Positions 43,141 through 52,120 of a stretch of DNA of 64,000 nt are shown here, one piece after another. The stretch lies in the NCBI GenBank assembly GCA_030550585.1, contig JAUQPB010000003.1, positions 209,691 through 273,690 of the forward strand, read 5' to 3'. The notes under the pieces are model-generated. The model was not told the origin of the DNA. It searched no databases and saw only the letters and a list, made by a program, of their open reading frames with translations. A program made the position numbers and the translations under genes. Numbering within the stretch: the first letter of the stretch is position 1; the number at the start of each line of letters is the position of its first letter. The stretch is from Thermoproteota archaeon (GTDB lineage Archaea; Thermoproteota; Thermoprotei_A; Sulfolobales; Ignisphaeraceae).

Positions 43141-43554
43141 CTATGATAATTTGAGCACAATTGTTCTTGGAACATCATCTACATATACAACTGTAATCTT
43201 TGCCCCAACATCTAATCCGCTCAGAATTTCAAGCTCTTTTCTAACTGTTGTCAACAACGTTATCTTACTATTTATTGCCTCAACAGCTGATTCTAAGGCT
43301 GATAGCTCTTGTGATGGAGAGGGGTTGACTATTATCTTAACATTTTTTAGTTCTACCTCATTCGAGGGCGTTGCCTCAGAAATGCCAAGTTTGCCTAAGA
43401 GGCTCTTCAACTTCTTCTCTTGCTCGCTTTTAACTCTGAGCTCCTCTAATCGTCTAAGCATTTCGCCAAGTCTCTTCCTATACTCCGCTAATGTATCGTC
43501 AACACTCTTCATAAATTCATTCAAATTATTGAACTCCCGAATAACTGCCGCCAT
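43141..43554 (-). CDS. Coiled-coil protein, unknown function
   Basis: 137 residues. Residues 8-55 form a strong amphipathic coiled coil (FMKSVDDTLAEYRKRLGEML), a middle beta strand follows (VELKNVKIIVNP), then a second helical stretch (ELSALESAVEAINSKI) and a final beta hairpin (KITVVYVDDVPRTIVLKL). The helix-hairpin-helix style is reminiscent of prefoldin-like proteins but I cannot assign the family. It is convergent with the IS and divergent from the proline-rich protein gene. Confidence 0.6.
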   Translation of the reverse strand: MAAVIREFNNLNEFMKSVDDTLAEYRKRLGEMLRRLEELRVKSEQEKKLKSLLGKLGISEATPSNEVELKNVKIIVNPSPSQELSALESAVEAINSKITLLTTVRKELEILSGLDVGAKITVVYVDDVPRTIVLKLS

Positions 43555-43788
43555 ATAGACACCGCTCTGCTTCTCTATTTTCTGATACCAAACACTCAGA
43601 ATTAAAATATTTTTTGAGATATCACGTTGTTAAATAGCTCTTAACATTATTTTGCCAATCCAACAACTTGATATAGATCTTTTGTGAAAACTTGCAAAAA
43701 TCTGGAAAAAGACTGTTTTATTAACTTCATAAATACATAAATATCTTTGTTCGAAACAATCTATCTGGGCTTACCTAGGGTGTGGCAA

Positions 43789-44709
43789 ATGTTCTTGGGT
43801 AGTGGCACAATAGTAGAGGTTGCTGAGGCGAGGGTAAAGAGTTTAGGACGTATTCTAAAAGACTATGTTGCTAAGAATTTTAGTGGGTATGTAATTTTCC
43901 GAAATGATGTACGAGGGGTATACATATTCATAGCTCTAGTCGAAGGGCGTCTCGCGGCATGTAGATCCATAGAAGCTGGTAGAGTATACGAGGGTGCAGA
44001 ATGTAGCGAAACGGCGATGAAATATTTGTATGAGCCTGAAGGCGTTATAGAGGTTCAAAATGCCCCCCACAACCTACTAATCTTGGATGCAACTATATTT
44101 CCGTTGTCGAAGATAGAGAGGCCAACATCTCTATCCTCACTATTGGGAGCTGAGGTGGGTGTGCAAAGGGTTGTTGCTGCTCCCCCTAGTCCTTCCATCA
44201 CTGTGCCTCCTCCACCAGCACAGCCTGTTACAACACCTGCAACACAGCCTATGCCTAAAGAGGTTGCTGTAGCAAAAGAAGTTACTCCAGAAAAGCCGGT
44301 AAAGGAACTGCCTCCACAGCCACAGCCTGTACCACCCCCACCTCCTCCAGCTCTACCTAAAATAGAGAAGCCAACCGAGGCTGAGATTACCGTATCTAGT
44401 GAGTGCATAGATCCGCTAGCCTTGTACATGGTGATAAAATCTGGGCAACTCCTAGAAGCACTGACAAGCCCTTCACCATATAGAGAGCTACTAGAGAAGA
44501 TAAGAAATATTGTGAAGGAAAGAAAGCCCAGCTATATCTACATAAGTGGCGAGCTTGAGGGAGCCACATTAAAGATTTTGTATGATTCGCAAAGCTCAAG
44601 CATAAGCATAACTATTGAGAGAGAAGGAGCCTCGATATGTGGTAATGAAGCTAGAAAAGAGCTAGAGGGCAAATCTATATCAAATGTAAAGATATGGCAT
44701 GTCGCATAA
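43789..44709 (+). CDS. Two-domain protein with proline-rich linker
   Basis: About 306 residues. The N-terminal domain (residues 1-110) is alpha/beta, with GYVIFRNDVRGVYIFIALVE as its core, and is loosely reminiscent of DUF2226-like archaeal proteins. A linker of about 75 residues is rich in Pro, Ala and Val (for example PPSPSITVPPPPAQP). The C-terminal domain (about 90 residues) contains SSECIDPLALYMVIKSGQ and YIYISGELEGATLKILYD. ATG 43789 is supported by GGGTG upstream; a TTG at 43747 would precede the expected transcription start. Function unknown; the linker suggests a scaffold. Confidence 0.65.
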   Translation: MFLGSGTIVEVAEARVKSLGRILKDYVAKNFSGYVIFRNDVRGVYIFIALVEGRLAACRSIEAGRVYEGAECSETAMKYLYEPEGVIEVQNAPHNLLILDATIFPLSKIERPTSLSSLLGAEVGVQRVVAAPPSPSITVPPPPAQPVTTPATQPMPKEVAVAKEVTPEKPVKELPPQPQPVPPPPPPALPKIEKPTEAEITVSSECIDPLALYMVIKSGQLLEALTSPSPYRELLEKIRNIVKERKPSYIYISGELEGATLKILYDSQSSSISITIEREGASICGNEARKELEGKSISNVKIWHVA

Positions 44710-45068
44710 AGATTGGGCAAAGCATATGCCTTTGGATTTGACAGAATATGTTTAACTGCAACACTATCTCACAATAAGGTTAGCTTTTAATGGGCTAACA
44801 TCTCCACGTTTCTTACAGTTTGCCGAATCCAATCACACAATTTAGTATCTATGGAATTGCCACTACACCTATAGAGGTGCCTCGATGTAATAATAGAATT
44901 GCCGCGCAGATACCCCACTAAAAATATGTTCAGCACTCAAGACCCCTATCATCTTGTCAACCCCGCTAAACGCTCATCATCTCTTTTTCAAGCAATTTAT
45001 TTTCAACAAAACACTAAAGTTACGTTACTAATTATAGTTGTTACTGGTAAATATAGGTTTGGATTAAC
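44710..45068 (+). other. Spacer holding one C/D sRNA
   Basis: 360 bases without a protein gene. The minus-strand box C/D candidate at 44927-44983 lies inside it. The remaining sequence shows no other RNA or repeat. Confidence 0.5.
44927..44983 (-). ncRNA. Candidate box C/D sRNA
   Basis: On the minus strand: C ATGATGA 44980-44974, D' TTGA 44960-44957, C' ATGATAG 44952-44946 and D CTGA 44933-44930. Guides are 13 nt (GCGTTTAGCGGGG) and 12 nt (GGGTCTTGAGTG), with a 4-nt D'-C' spacer. C and D match consensus; the internal boxes each deviate by one or two bases, as is common. It is oriented opposite to the flanking genes. Confidence 0.7.
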
Positions 45069-45875
45069 ATGAGGCTTTTGAGAAATTCTGAAGTAGATGC
45101 CATTGTATCTAGATCAGATGTTGTTATAGAGGTTGTCGAGGCTAGGAATCCTTTAGAGACTAAAAGCAGAGTTATAGAAAGTATAGCTAGGAAAAAAGAT
45201 AGAAGGTATATTCTAGTATTGAATAAATGTGATCTTGTGCCAAGACATGTCTGTAGGGAGTGGGTAGGCTATTTCAAGGAGATTGAAACTAATGCACTTT
45301 GTGTGTCATCCATCAAAAGAATTGGCGTAAAAGAGCTGAGGCGCATGCTCATAGATTTTGCTGAGAATAAGAAGCCTATTAATGTATCTCTATTTGGCTT
45401 GCCAAAAGTTGGCAAGTCGTCTTTAATAAATGCTTTGAAAGGCAGGGACTCAGCACCGACAAGCCCATATCCAGGATCCTGGGGGTATACAAAAGGCATA
45501 ACTTTATACAATATCATGCCAGGTATATACCTGGTTGATACCCCTGGCTTTGTCCCACCGGATGTGAAAGGATTCGAGGTGTTGATAAGAAGTAGACCTA
45601 TAGACCTCGTGCCAAATCCTATAGCAATAGCAAAAGAGATTATAGTTAGGATAATGCGTTTTAACCCTATTTCCATTGAGAGAGCCTATGGATTAGCAAC
45701 AACAGATTACTTAAAGCTGTTAGAGCATATAGCCATCAAAAGAGGGTGGTTCTATAAAACAACAAAAGAGCCTAATATCGACGAAGCTGCAAAGGCTGTA
45801 ATAAGAGATTATCTGAATGGCAAACTCACATTCTATTTAAATCCCCCTACAAGAAGCTCTATCGACTCTCGCTAA
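45069..45875 (+). CDS. Circularly permuted GTPase (YlqF/YawG family)
   Basis: 268 residues. The G4 motif (LNKCDLV) precedes G1 (GLPKVGKSSLINAL) and G3 (DTPG), the circular permutation typical of ribosome-assembly GTPases such as RbgA/Nog2. A role in large-subunit maturation is inferred from the family. The start MRLLRNSEVDAIVSRSDVVI matches the usual beginning. The 3' end overlaps the Trm10 gene by 39 bases on opposite strands. Confidence 0.9.
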   Translation: MRLLRNSEVDAIVSRSDVVIEVVEARNPLETKSRVIESIARKKDRRYILVLNKCDLVPRHVCREWVGYFKEIETNALCVSSIKRIGVKELRRMLIDFAENKKPINVSLFGLPKVGKSSLINALKGRDSAPTSPYPGSWGYTKGITLYNIMPGIYLVDTPGFVPPDVKGFEVLIRSRPIDLVPNPIAIAKEIIVRIMRFNPISIERAYGLATTDYLKLLEHIAIKRGWFYKTTKEPNIDEAAKAVIRDYLNGKLTFYLNPPTRSSIDSR

Positions 45876-46871
45876 AACCCTCTTATAGTATCTCTCATCT
45901 AATTGAAGTTCCTTCATAAGCCTTTTAATCATATCCTCTAGAGCCTCATTCCCTCTACACATTTTTGAAACCTCGTAGACCACCCTATAGATCTTATCAT
46001 CAACCCCCATAGCATCTTTGATAGCCTCATCCATGGTTTTGCCAGCAAATCTAACATCCAAGACTATCTCTATAACCTTGTTTATCTCTTTTGGAACGCC
46101 TATAACACTACCCCTATATGTTATCGACTTTCTCTCTGCATTCAATCCTCTTACCATATTTGCTCCATATGTGGCAAATGGTCTTGGAAACATATCGTCT
46201 ACCAATAGCTCAACCAAAAACACATCGCCATTCATTACATCGTTTTCAGTAAGTCTATCCGATGCATAGGGATCTAGTACTATGACTCTATGGTTTTTCA
46301 GAAGATCGTAAGGAAACTTGTGGAGTACCTTAATAGAGTTCTTAAATGAGTTTAGCAATGCCATTATCTCATGGGATGGGAAGACAAGTAAAACATTTAA
46401 ATCAGTCAAATATTGCCTAACAATGTTTATAGATACCAACAACTGCTTCAAAGCCTTCTTCTTTTCATATTCATGGTGAAGCTCCCAGAAAAGCGCATCA
46501 AATACTATGATAGGCCTTCTTGGATAGATCTCAGCAAATATGCTCAAAAAATGGTTTGTGAAATCATCGCCGAGGCAAGGGCTCTTAGCATCCTTTACAA
46601 CAAGGTTAAAAGTATTTGATTCCCTTGTTATTCTAGCTATTGAAACGCCTTTGTAGAAACCTATGATTTTGCCGGAGACGTTTTCCCTACATAGTTTTGC
46701 TTTGCCAATAATTATGTTATTCGCTATCTCATTTAGAATTTCATAGCTGTGTATAATTCTACCACGGTATCTCTCAGTTATTTTTCCATATAACAACGAG
46801 TCTATAACAAGACCATCGGCATTAAGACTGGCAACAACTTGTGTAACCACATCAGCTACTATCTGCATCAT
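45837..46871 (-). CDS. Trm10-family tRNA methyltransferase
   Basis: SPOUT-fold methyltransferase modifying position 9 of tRNA (m1A9 and/or m1G9). After an N-terminal domain, VVFDALFWELHHEYEKKKAL opens the catalytic part, with LLVFPSHE and VIVLDPYASDRL strands. The signature comes near the end as RKSITYRGSVIGVPKEINKV, matching the R-x-I-R-G-S-x-VGVP pattern of archaeal Trm10. At 344 residues it is slightly longer than the Sulfolobus enzyme, by a C-terminal helical extension. The gene's 3' end overlaps that of the GTPase. Confidence 0.85.
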   Translation of the reverse strand: MMQIVADVVTQVVASLNADGLVIDSLLYGKITERYRGRIIHSYEILNEIANNIIIGKAKLCRENVSGKIIGFYKGVSIARITRESNTFNLVVKDAKSPCLGDDFTNHFLSIFAEIYPRRPIIVFDALFWELHHEYEKKKALKQLLVSINIVRQYLTDLNVLLVFPSHEIMALLNSFKNSIKVLHKFPYDLLKNHRVIVLDPYASDRLTENDVMNGDVFLVELLVDDMFPRPFATYGANMVRGLNAERKSITYRGSVIGVPKEINKVIEIVLDVRFAGKTMDEAIKDAMGVDDKIYRVVYEVSKMCRGNEALEDMIKRLMKELQLDERYYKRVLARVDRASCRGI

Positions 46872-46917
46872 TAGTCTAATTCAAGACCCAGACTAAAAGT
46901 TCTTTATCCTAATTGTT

Positions 46918-47331
46918 CTAAGCTGTAGTTGCTACACCTGCTTCTGCGGAACTGCTTGTGGTTGCAATATTCTCAGCGTTTATCGCTGGATTTGAGTCTG
47001 ATCCATCTGCAGTTGCAAAGGTGAATTTCTTATTGGTTAGAAGAATGTCTAGAAGTTTCTTCCCTGTTTCAGAAAGTCTATAGATTTTGTAGTTGCCTCT
47101 AGTATAAACAACCTCGACTATGCTTAGAGCCTCCAAAACATGGAATGCCGCCAAAACCTCGTATCTAGGCAAGCCAGTCACAGCTATCACATCACTTGGC
47201 GATGCGATCCTATCCTTCAATGCGTTTAGTATCGTCAACAGCTTTTCCCGGGGAGTCAAAAACAATTCACCGATATCCTCATTATTTAGCAAAGGGTTAT
47301 TATAAGGAGGCAGACTAATCACAATGTACAT
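46918..47331 (-). CDS. Winged-helix protein
   Basis: 137 residues. Residues 25-98 form a winged helix (LTPREKLLTILNALKDRIAS, PSDVIAVTGLPRYEVLAAFH and a wing YTRGNYKIYRLSETG). The C-terminal 35 residues are Ala/Thr/Ser-rich and probably disordered. It is divergent from the 760-residue gene with only 31 bases between the starts, so it could regulate that cassette; this is positional inference. Confidence 0.72.
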   Translation of the reverse strand: MYIVISLPPYNNPLLNNEDIGELFLTPREKLLTILNALKDRIASPSDVIAVTGLPRYEVLAAFHVLEALSIVEVVYTRGNYKIYRLSETGKKLLDILLTNKKFTFATADGSDSNPAINAENIATTSSSAEAGVATTA

Positions 47332-47362
47332 TACTTTAACTTCTCATATTAGATAGGGGTTT

Positions 47363-49645
47363 ATGAAACAGGCTACTATTATAGAGCTTGGCGAGCCCGC
47401 TATAACTAGTTCATGCAAACTCACTTTATACTCTCATAAATGGAGTTTGGTTAGAGTATTCGACCAAAACCTGATCGCGCATCCACATATCATGCTTTAC
47501 TCAGACCTTCTTCTCTTCTCAAATGCACCATTTATACGAAGATACGGCGACAAAGCCAGGGCTTATAGCATTGTGTTAGACAAAAGAGGTGAGAGATTTC
47601 AACTGGATTTGAAGAGCTACACCAGTATCTCGACATATACAGAGGATAGCAGCATCTTATTGCCACTCCGTGGAGACATGGCTAGAGTTCTCCAGTTTCG
47701 AATTGATGGAACGGTGAATGAATATGATGTCGAAAAACCCCATTACATCTTGCCGCAAGGAGATCACAGCTATGTTGTAAAAAGCCGAAATATTCTCGCT
47801 ATCGCTAGAAGCCCTACAACAATAGACGAGATAACACAGTGCAAAAACGTGTTTTACCGCGACTACAACGGTTACAAGATGCTACAATGCGTGTCAAATG
47901 ATGAGAATATTCTTGTTGTTAGCGATGGATTATACGGGTACTCGCTTCAGCATAGAAAACGTGGATTTACCGTAGAAAGCGCTAGCATGGGTTTGAACAC
48001 TGTAGTATTCAGCTCTCAGAGGATGTCACTACTAGTTCACTTCTCTAGAAGAGGAGAAGACGTCTATGAAATCCCATTTAAATTAGATGATACAGTATTT
48101 ATTGATGATAATACTTGTCTTGGTAGAATCAACAATAAGCTTGTTCTTTATAGCCCCAACAACGATTCGCTAAAAATTTTGAAGAATGTTGATAGAGGAA
48201 CTAGTATACACCATGATGCTTTACATGGTTATATAGCTTTGAAAAACGACAATGAAATAGAGCTAATCGACGTAGACAACAATTTGCTGTTATCTATAAA
48301 GATGCCTGCAAAAGATGTTGTGTTGGTAGATTCTAAGCTGATTTTGCTAAATAGGAATAGAATCATTGTATACAGCATAGAGACAAATGATAAAAGGATT
48401 CGCTTAGAGAAGCTTCGCGACGCCCCAACAACTCTCGTACACTGCATTGCAGCTGATTCTCACAACATTTTGTGTATAGATTTGCTGGGCAGGCTCCTTA
48501 AATTAGATGTTAGAAGCCTTGTCAATTCTATTCCAAAAATGCAAGTTCTCCGCAGCGACAAAGGCATTGTAGCGCTGTTGAAGCTTTTTTCGCCTGGCTA
48601 CCCCATAAAGTTTTGGCCTTCAGACAATCTCAACCTCGAATTGAAAAAACTTGATGCATACTCTACAATGGTGTCGATCAAAGACGGTTTAAGGAATAAA
48701 GCCATTCTCACAGTAAGAGCAAATGGAGTTTTAGATTCCTTGGAAAAAACCTTGAAAGCCTTTTGGGAAACACATGAAGTGGAGATAGAGAAGCCCTTGG
48801 TTTTCGATCTTATAACAGCCTTGAATGGAACTCCACTTGCCTGCAACGAGAGCTTGCGCAAAAGTCTCATGAAATGCCTCAACAAAGCACCAGCTCAGGA
48901 AAACCATAAAAACAGTATATTGACGTGTTTTGTTGATGTTACCCAAGCAGAGGATTCTGTGAAGCGCCACCAGATGGTGTTTATCAATAAAGTTAGGTAT
49001 ATTAATATAAACCCTGAGATAAGAGCCGAAACAAATTCTTTGTGTCTAGCCAATGCCCAGATACCTGATTTAAAGGGTGTTGATATTGGCATAGAGGTTC
49101 TATGCGACGACAAGCTCTATACCCTTAACAGCGGCTGTGTAAAGATAGATGGATGCAACTACATCAAAATGCTCGTCTATGCTAAACTTACGAAAGATGG
49201 CTGTGTTGTTGAGGTGCCAATAAGCTATGATGCTGAGATCCATACAAATTTCTATGATGGCTCATCTATTGTGGTAAGGCGTGGACTTGGATACCATATA
49301 CTAATTCCCGTAAGATGCTACAGTATCGAATCGTCGAGGATCGTGTACAAGGATGGTCTAAAGCTAGAGGTTGTAGCTAGAAACAGGTGCAGGGACACTG
49401 CATTGACTATAGCTCTATCCGATAGACGTATAATAATCCCACCAGAAACCGAAATTGCTGTGGAAACCCCTCTTGATATAGACGATATTATCAGGAGCTA
49501 CAAGGAACTTGTAGTTATTGAGCCCTCCGGCCCCAAATTGATTGTGTTTCCCCTAGAACTTGGTTCCCTACTTGGCGTTGCTCACAAAATCACTTTAAAA
49601 GTCTCTGCTTTAACTGGGCTGAGAAGATGGTTAGAAAAACCTTAG
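47363..49645 (+). CDS. Large protein, possibly beta-propeller, unknown function
   Basis: 760 residues, no signal peptide or membrane helix. The first 400 residues show repeated short beta strands of the type NILVVSDGLYGYSL, NKLVLYSPNND, NEIELIDVDNN and NRIIVYSIETND, suggesting a propeller. The rest is mixed, with many cysteines (for example DGCNYIKML and RNRCRDTAL). I do not recognise the family. ATG 47363 starts it, and the next gene overlaps its end by 19 bases. It is the first gene of the cassette with the VirB4-like halves, so it may be an accessory or substrate-binding partner of that ATPase. Confidence 0.7.
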   Translation: MKQATIIELGEPAITSSCKLTLYSHKWSLVRVFDQNLIAHPHIMLYSDLLLFSNAPFIRRYGDKARAYSIVLDKRGERFQLDLKSYTSISTYTEDSSILLPLRGDMARVLQFRIDGTVNEYDVEKPHYILPQGDHSYVVKSRNILAIARSPTTIDEITQCKNVFYRDYNGYKMLQCVSNDENILVVSDGLYGYSLQHRKRGFTVESASMGLNTVVFSSQRMSLLVHFSRRGEDVYEIPFKLDDTVFIDDNTCLGRINNKLVLYSPNNDSLKILKNVDRGTSIHHDALHGYIALKNDNEIELIDVDNNLLLSIKMPAKDVVLVDSKLILLNRNRIIVYSIETNDKRIRLEKLRDAPTTLVHCIAADSHNILCIDLLGRLLKLDVRSLVNSIPKMQVLRSDKGIVALLKLFSPGYPIKFWPSDNLNLELKKLDAYSTMVSIKDGLRNKAILTVRANGVLDSLEKTLKAFWETHEVEIEKPLVFDLITALNGTPLACNESLRKSLMKCLNKAPAQENHKNSILTCFVDVTQAEDSVKRHQMVFINKVRYININPEIRAETNSLCLANAQIPDLKGVDIGIEVLCDDKLYTLNSGCVKIDGCNYIKMLVYAKLTKDGCVVEVPISYDAEIHTNFYDGSSIVVRRGLGYHILIPVRCYSIESSRIVYKDGLKLEVVARNRCRDTALTIALSDRRIIIPPETEIAVETPLDIDDIIRSYKELVVIEPSGPKLIVFPLELGSLLGVAHKITLKVSALTGLRRWLEKP

Positions 49646-50265
49646 CAAGTTTCTTCAACCGGATAAAACTTTTAGAAAATGCTATCGAAAATCTCTATAC
49701 AATCCCAAGACTATTCTCGAAGAGAATCTATGGAAAGGATTTTAGATGCGAAGAGATTAGAAGAGGTGTTTATAGATGCTATAGCCGTTCAGAAGCGAGG
49801 CTAGTTGCATTGTACAGCCTAGAAGATTCATTTGCTAGAATAGAGGAGATGGAGTACATCGATTTTCTCACCCATCTAAAGAGATATATCAGCACCTTGG
49901 CACCGCCAGGCTGCTCACTAGTATCAATATCTAGTGTGACTCCCTTAAACCCTGATAGCTATTTGTCGAAGATAAATAGCAAACTTCAGATGAAACTTGT
50001 TGAGTTGGAGAGCGACAAAGCAAATACCAGACTTAGAAGCCTGGTTGAGCGGCTCATGGAAATTAGGAAACGTGTTCTAGGCGGGGTGATACCCATAGAG
50101 ACCTCTGTCCTTGCAGCAGTCATATGCCGAGACACCAAAGCACATGAAGATATGCTTGCAAACATGCCTCAAGTGAGCAAGCAGATTTTGGGTATCTCGC
50201 TAAAGAGTGTTAGAGACTTTGAGAAAATAAGTCAGCTAATCAATTTTCGTCAATGGCAAGCATAA
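49627..50265 (+). CDS. N-terminal half of a VirB4/HerA-like ATPase (split gene)
   Basis: 212 residues with no P-loop. The segment DKANTRLRSLVERLMEIRKR followed by VLGGVIPIETSVLAAVICRD resembles the region before the ATPase domain in archaeal VirB4/CedB-type proteins. Its stop at 50263-50265 lies 7 bases before the ATPase ORF, which is in a different frame and remains open back to 50240. The two together have the length and order of a single VirB4-like protein, so this is either a natural gene fission or a frameshift. ATG 49627 overlaps the upstream gene and has a GGGCTGAG upstream. Confidence 0.62.
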   Translation: MVRKTLASFFNRIKLLENAIENLYTIPRLFSKRIYGKDFRCEEIRRGVYRCYSRSEARLVALYSLEDSFARIEEMEYIDFLTHLKRYISTLAPPGCSLVSISSVTPLNPDSYLSKINSKLQMKLVELESDKANTRLRSLVERLMEIRKRVLGGVIPIETSVLAAVICRDTKAHEDMLANMPQVSKQILGISLKSVRDFEKISQLINFRQWQA

Positions 50266-50272
50266 AACAAGT

Positions 50273-51355
50273 TTGCTAGACTCATTCGCTTACCTAATGC
50301 CACTCACCTTACCGCCTTCACAAACCATGGGCTCTGAGAACAGCGCTAACGATGTGTATATAGGCGTGGATCTGGTTTTTGGCAGGAGGGTGTCTTGGAA
50401 TGTAGAGACATCTCCATCCCAACACATATTGGTTGTTGGACCAACAGGTTCAGGGAAAAGCATAGCTGTTTCAGTACTGGCATCAAGACTTGGCAGAAGA
50501 TTTGATGCCCCGATAACAATATTCGATATTAAGAATGAGTATGGGGATTACATGAGGCTTTTTCTAGGTAGACCCTTCAATGTGTGGAACGTTATGCATA
50601 CCCCCATACCCCTATGTACCTGTGGTGACGATGAGAACTCCCTCCACTATGACGTGCATTTATTTGTAACCACAGTGAATAGCGTTTTTAAAATGCCCTC
50701 ATATACGAGAGAGCAACTGTATGACACTCTTGTAAGGCTGTGTAAACAATGCGATGAGGTTACATTAGAAGAGGCTGTGCCAAGCCATCTTCTTACAGAT
50801 GAATATGAGTCTCTCAGCACATTATTTAGCGTTTTCAAGGTCTATGAATCGCCGTATAATGCGCTAAACATGCTGTTGGAAAGAGACTCTGTCATAGACC
50901 TTCATAAGCTGTTTCTTCTAGATAAAAGAGTCTCTGCAATAACAATACTCTACATAGTGAAGCAGATATTGAAAAAATCTAGGGTATTTTTCGAAAGCAG
51001 AATCAGTAGGATAGTGGTTCTAGACGAGCTGTGGCATCTAACTCACTATGCTGTTGACGAATTTATGAACGTTCTTGTAAGGTATAGCCGAGGCTTTGGA
51101 ATCTCTCTTGCAATGGCAACTCAAAACATCGATGATTTGAAACCGTATACAGATTCCATAGTGGAGAACTGTGGAATGCTACTAGCACTTTCATCGGCTT
51201 CGCAAAGCTATTGGCTAAAACTGGCAAGGTATCTCAACCTCAGCAGAAAAGGCATAGAAAACGCTATGAGGTTTTCTAGCCAAGGCACAGGCGTGTTGAG
51301 GATATACCCACATGAAAAACCTTTTCACGTTTATCTAGATCCTTTTGATGAGTGA
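50273..51355 (+). CDS. VirB4/HerA-like ATPase domain protein
   Basis: 360 residues of the FtsK/HerA/VirB4 ATPase superfamily, which pump DNA or protein. DVYIGVDLVFGRRVSWNVET precedes Walker A ILVVGPTGSGKSIAVSV (residues 56-63). Walker B is SRIVVLDELWHLTHYAV near residue 248, followed by LAMATQNIDDL (sensor) and a C-terminal SSQGTGVLRIYPH. The start is uncertain: TTG 50273, ATG 50297 or ATG 50327. It has no membrane segment. It could work with the N-terminal half encoded just upstream. DNA transport, as for CedB or T4SS ATPases, is one possible role. Confidence 0.82.
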   Translation: MLDSFAYLMPLTLPPSQTMGSENSANDVYIGVDLVFGRRVSWNVETSPSQHILVVGPTGSGKSIAVSVLASRLGRRFDAPITIFDIKNEYGDYMRLFLGRPFNVWNVMHTPIPLCTCGDDENSLHYDVHLFVTTVNSVFKMPSYTREQLYDTLVRLCKQCDEVTLEEAVPSHLLTDEYESLSTLFSVFKVYESPYNALNMLLERDSVIDLHKLFLLDKRVSAITILYIVKQILKKSRVFFESRISRIVVLDELWHLTHYAVDEFMNVLVRYSRGFGISLAMATQNIDDLKPYTDSIVENCGMLLALSSASQSYWLKLARYLNLSRKGIENAMRFSSQGTGVLRIYPHEKPFHVYLDPFDE

Positions 51356-51359
51356 ACCT

Positions 51360-52031
51360 CTATTTCTCTATCCCAAGCTCTTCATAGACCTCCTTAGGTG
51401 CTATAAGCCTTGCGCCACGGCTTGCCTCATGCCTCTTCTTAAGCTCTCTTTCCTTCTGCTTCTTCTTCCACTTGTACTTGTGTGTTCCTCTAAGACCTCT
51501 AACAGCTAGCAACCCTCTAGCCTTCCTACCAGCAGAGGTCTTGCCTCTGAAGACCCTGCCACGCTGGCTTGGATTCGCTATCCAGTTTATGTCGGGATCG
51601 CTTAGTATTGCTGGGTGGTGTGGATCTACAAGAATCACCTCATAGTATTTGTATAAACCGTCTTCGCCAACATAGTAGCTGTTGAGAACCTCTAGATTTC
51701 TATACTTTCTAGCTGCCCTCTCCTCTGCTATAAGCTGCAGGCTCTTCCTAGGCGAATGGCCATATACACCCATTCTCTTTGGTCTCCTACCAGAGTTTGG
51801 CCGCGGCTTTCTCAGACCACCTTTTCTAACTCTAACCCTAACTACGACGAATCCCGGCTTAGCTTTGTATCCAAGCCTTCTAGCCCTGTCTATTCTAGTG
51901 GGCTTCTCGACTCTTACTATCGATGGCTGTCTCCTCCACTCGACTAACCTCATCTTCATTAGTTGCCCATGCTCGCCCTCGTATGGTTTTTTCCATGCAA
52001 GAGCCATGTAATGATACATCGATTGCGCCAC
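51360..52031 (-). CDS. rpl15e: 50S ribosomal protein L15e
   Basis: Archaeal/eukaryal-type large-subunit protein. [13 protein letters not shown] at the start, [60 protein letters not shown] and [20 protein letters not shown] are all hallmark stretches. GTG 52031 has AGGTGG 5 bases upstream; an ATG at 52019 is an alternative. It converges on the ATPase gene at 51355 with 4 bases between. The sequence is very basic, as expected. Confidence 0.95.
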   Translation of the reverse strand: MAQSMYHYMALAWKKPYEGEHGQLMKMRLVEWRRQPSIVRVEKPTRIDRARRLGYKAKPGFVVVRVRVRKGGLRKPRPNSGRRPKRMGVYGHSPRKSLQLIAEERAARKYRNLEVLNSYYVGEDGLYKYYEVILVDPHHPAILSDPDINWIANPSQRGRVFRGKTSAGRKARGLLAVRGLRGTHKYKWKKKQKERELKKRHEASRGARLIAPKEVYEELGIEK

Positions 52032-52120
52032 TAAAGCCACCTTTTTCTCTACAGCTTTTACACTGTCTATCGATAACTAGTTTTAAGCAGTAATGAAAAT
52101 TAGTGCCATGGGAAGGTTTT

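Noticed and set aside
50240..50275. Programmed frameshift joining the two VirB4-like halves
   Set aside because: No standard slippery heptamer or downstream structure is visible at the junction; a natural gene split or a simple frameshift is more economical.
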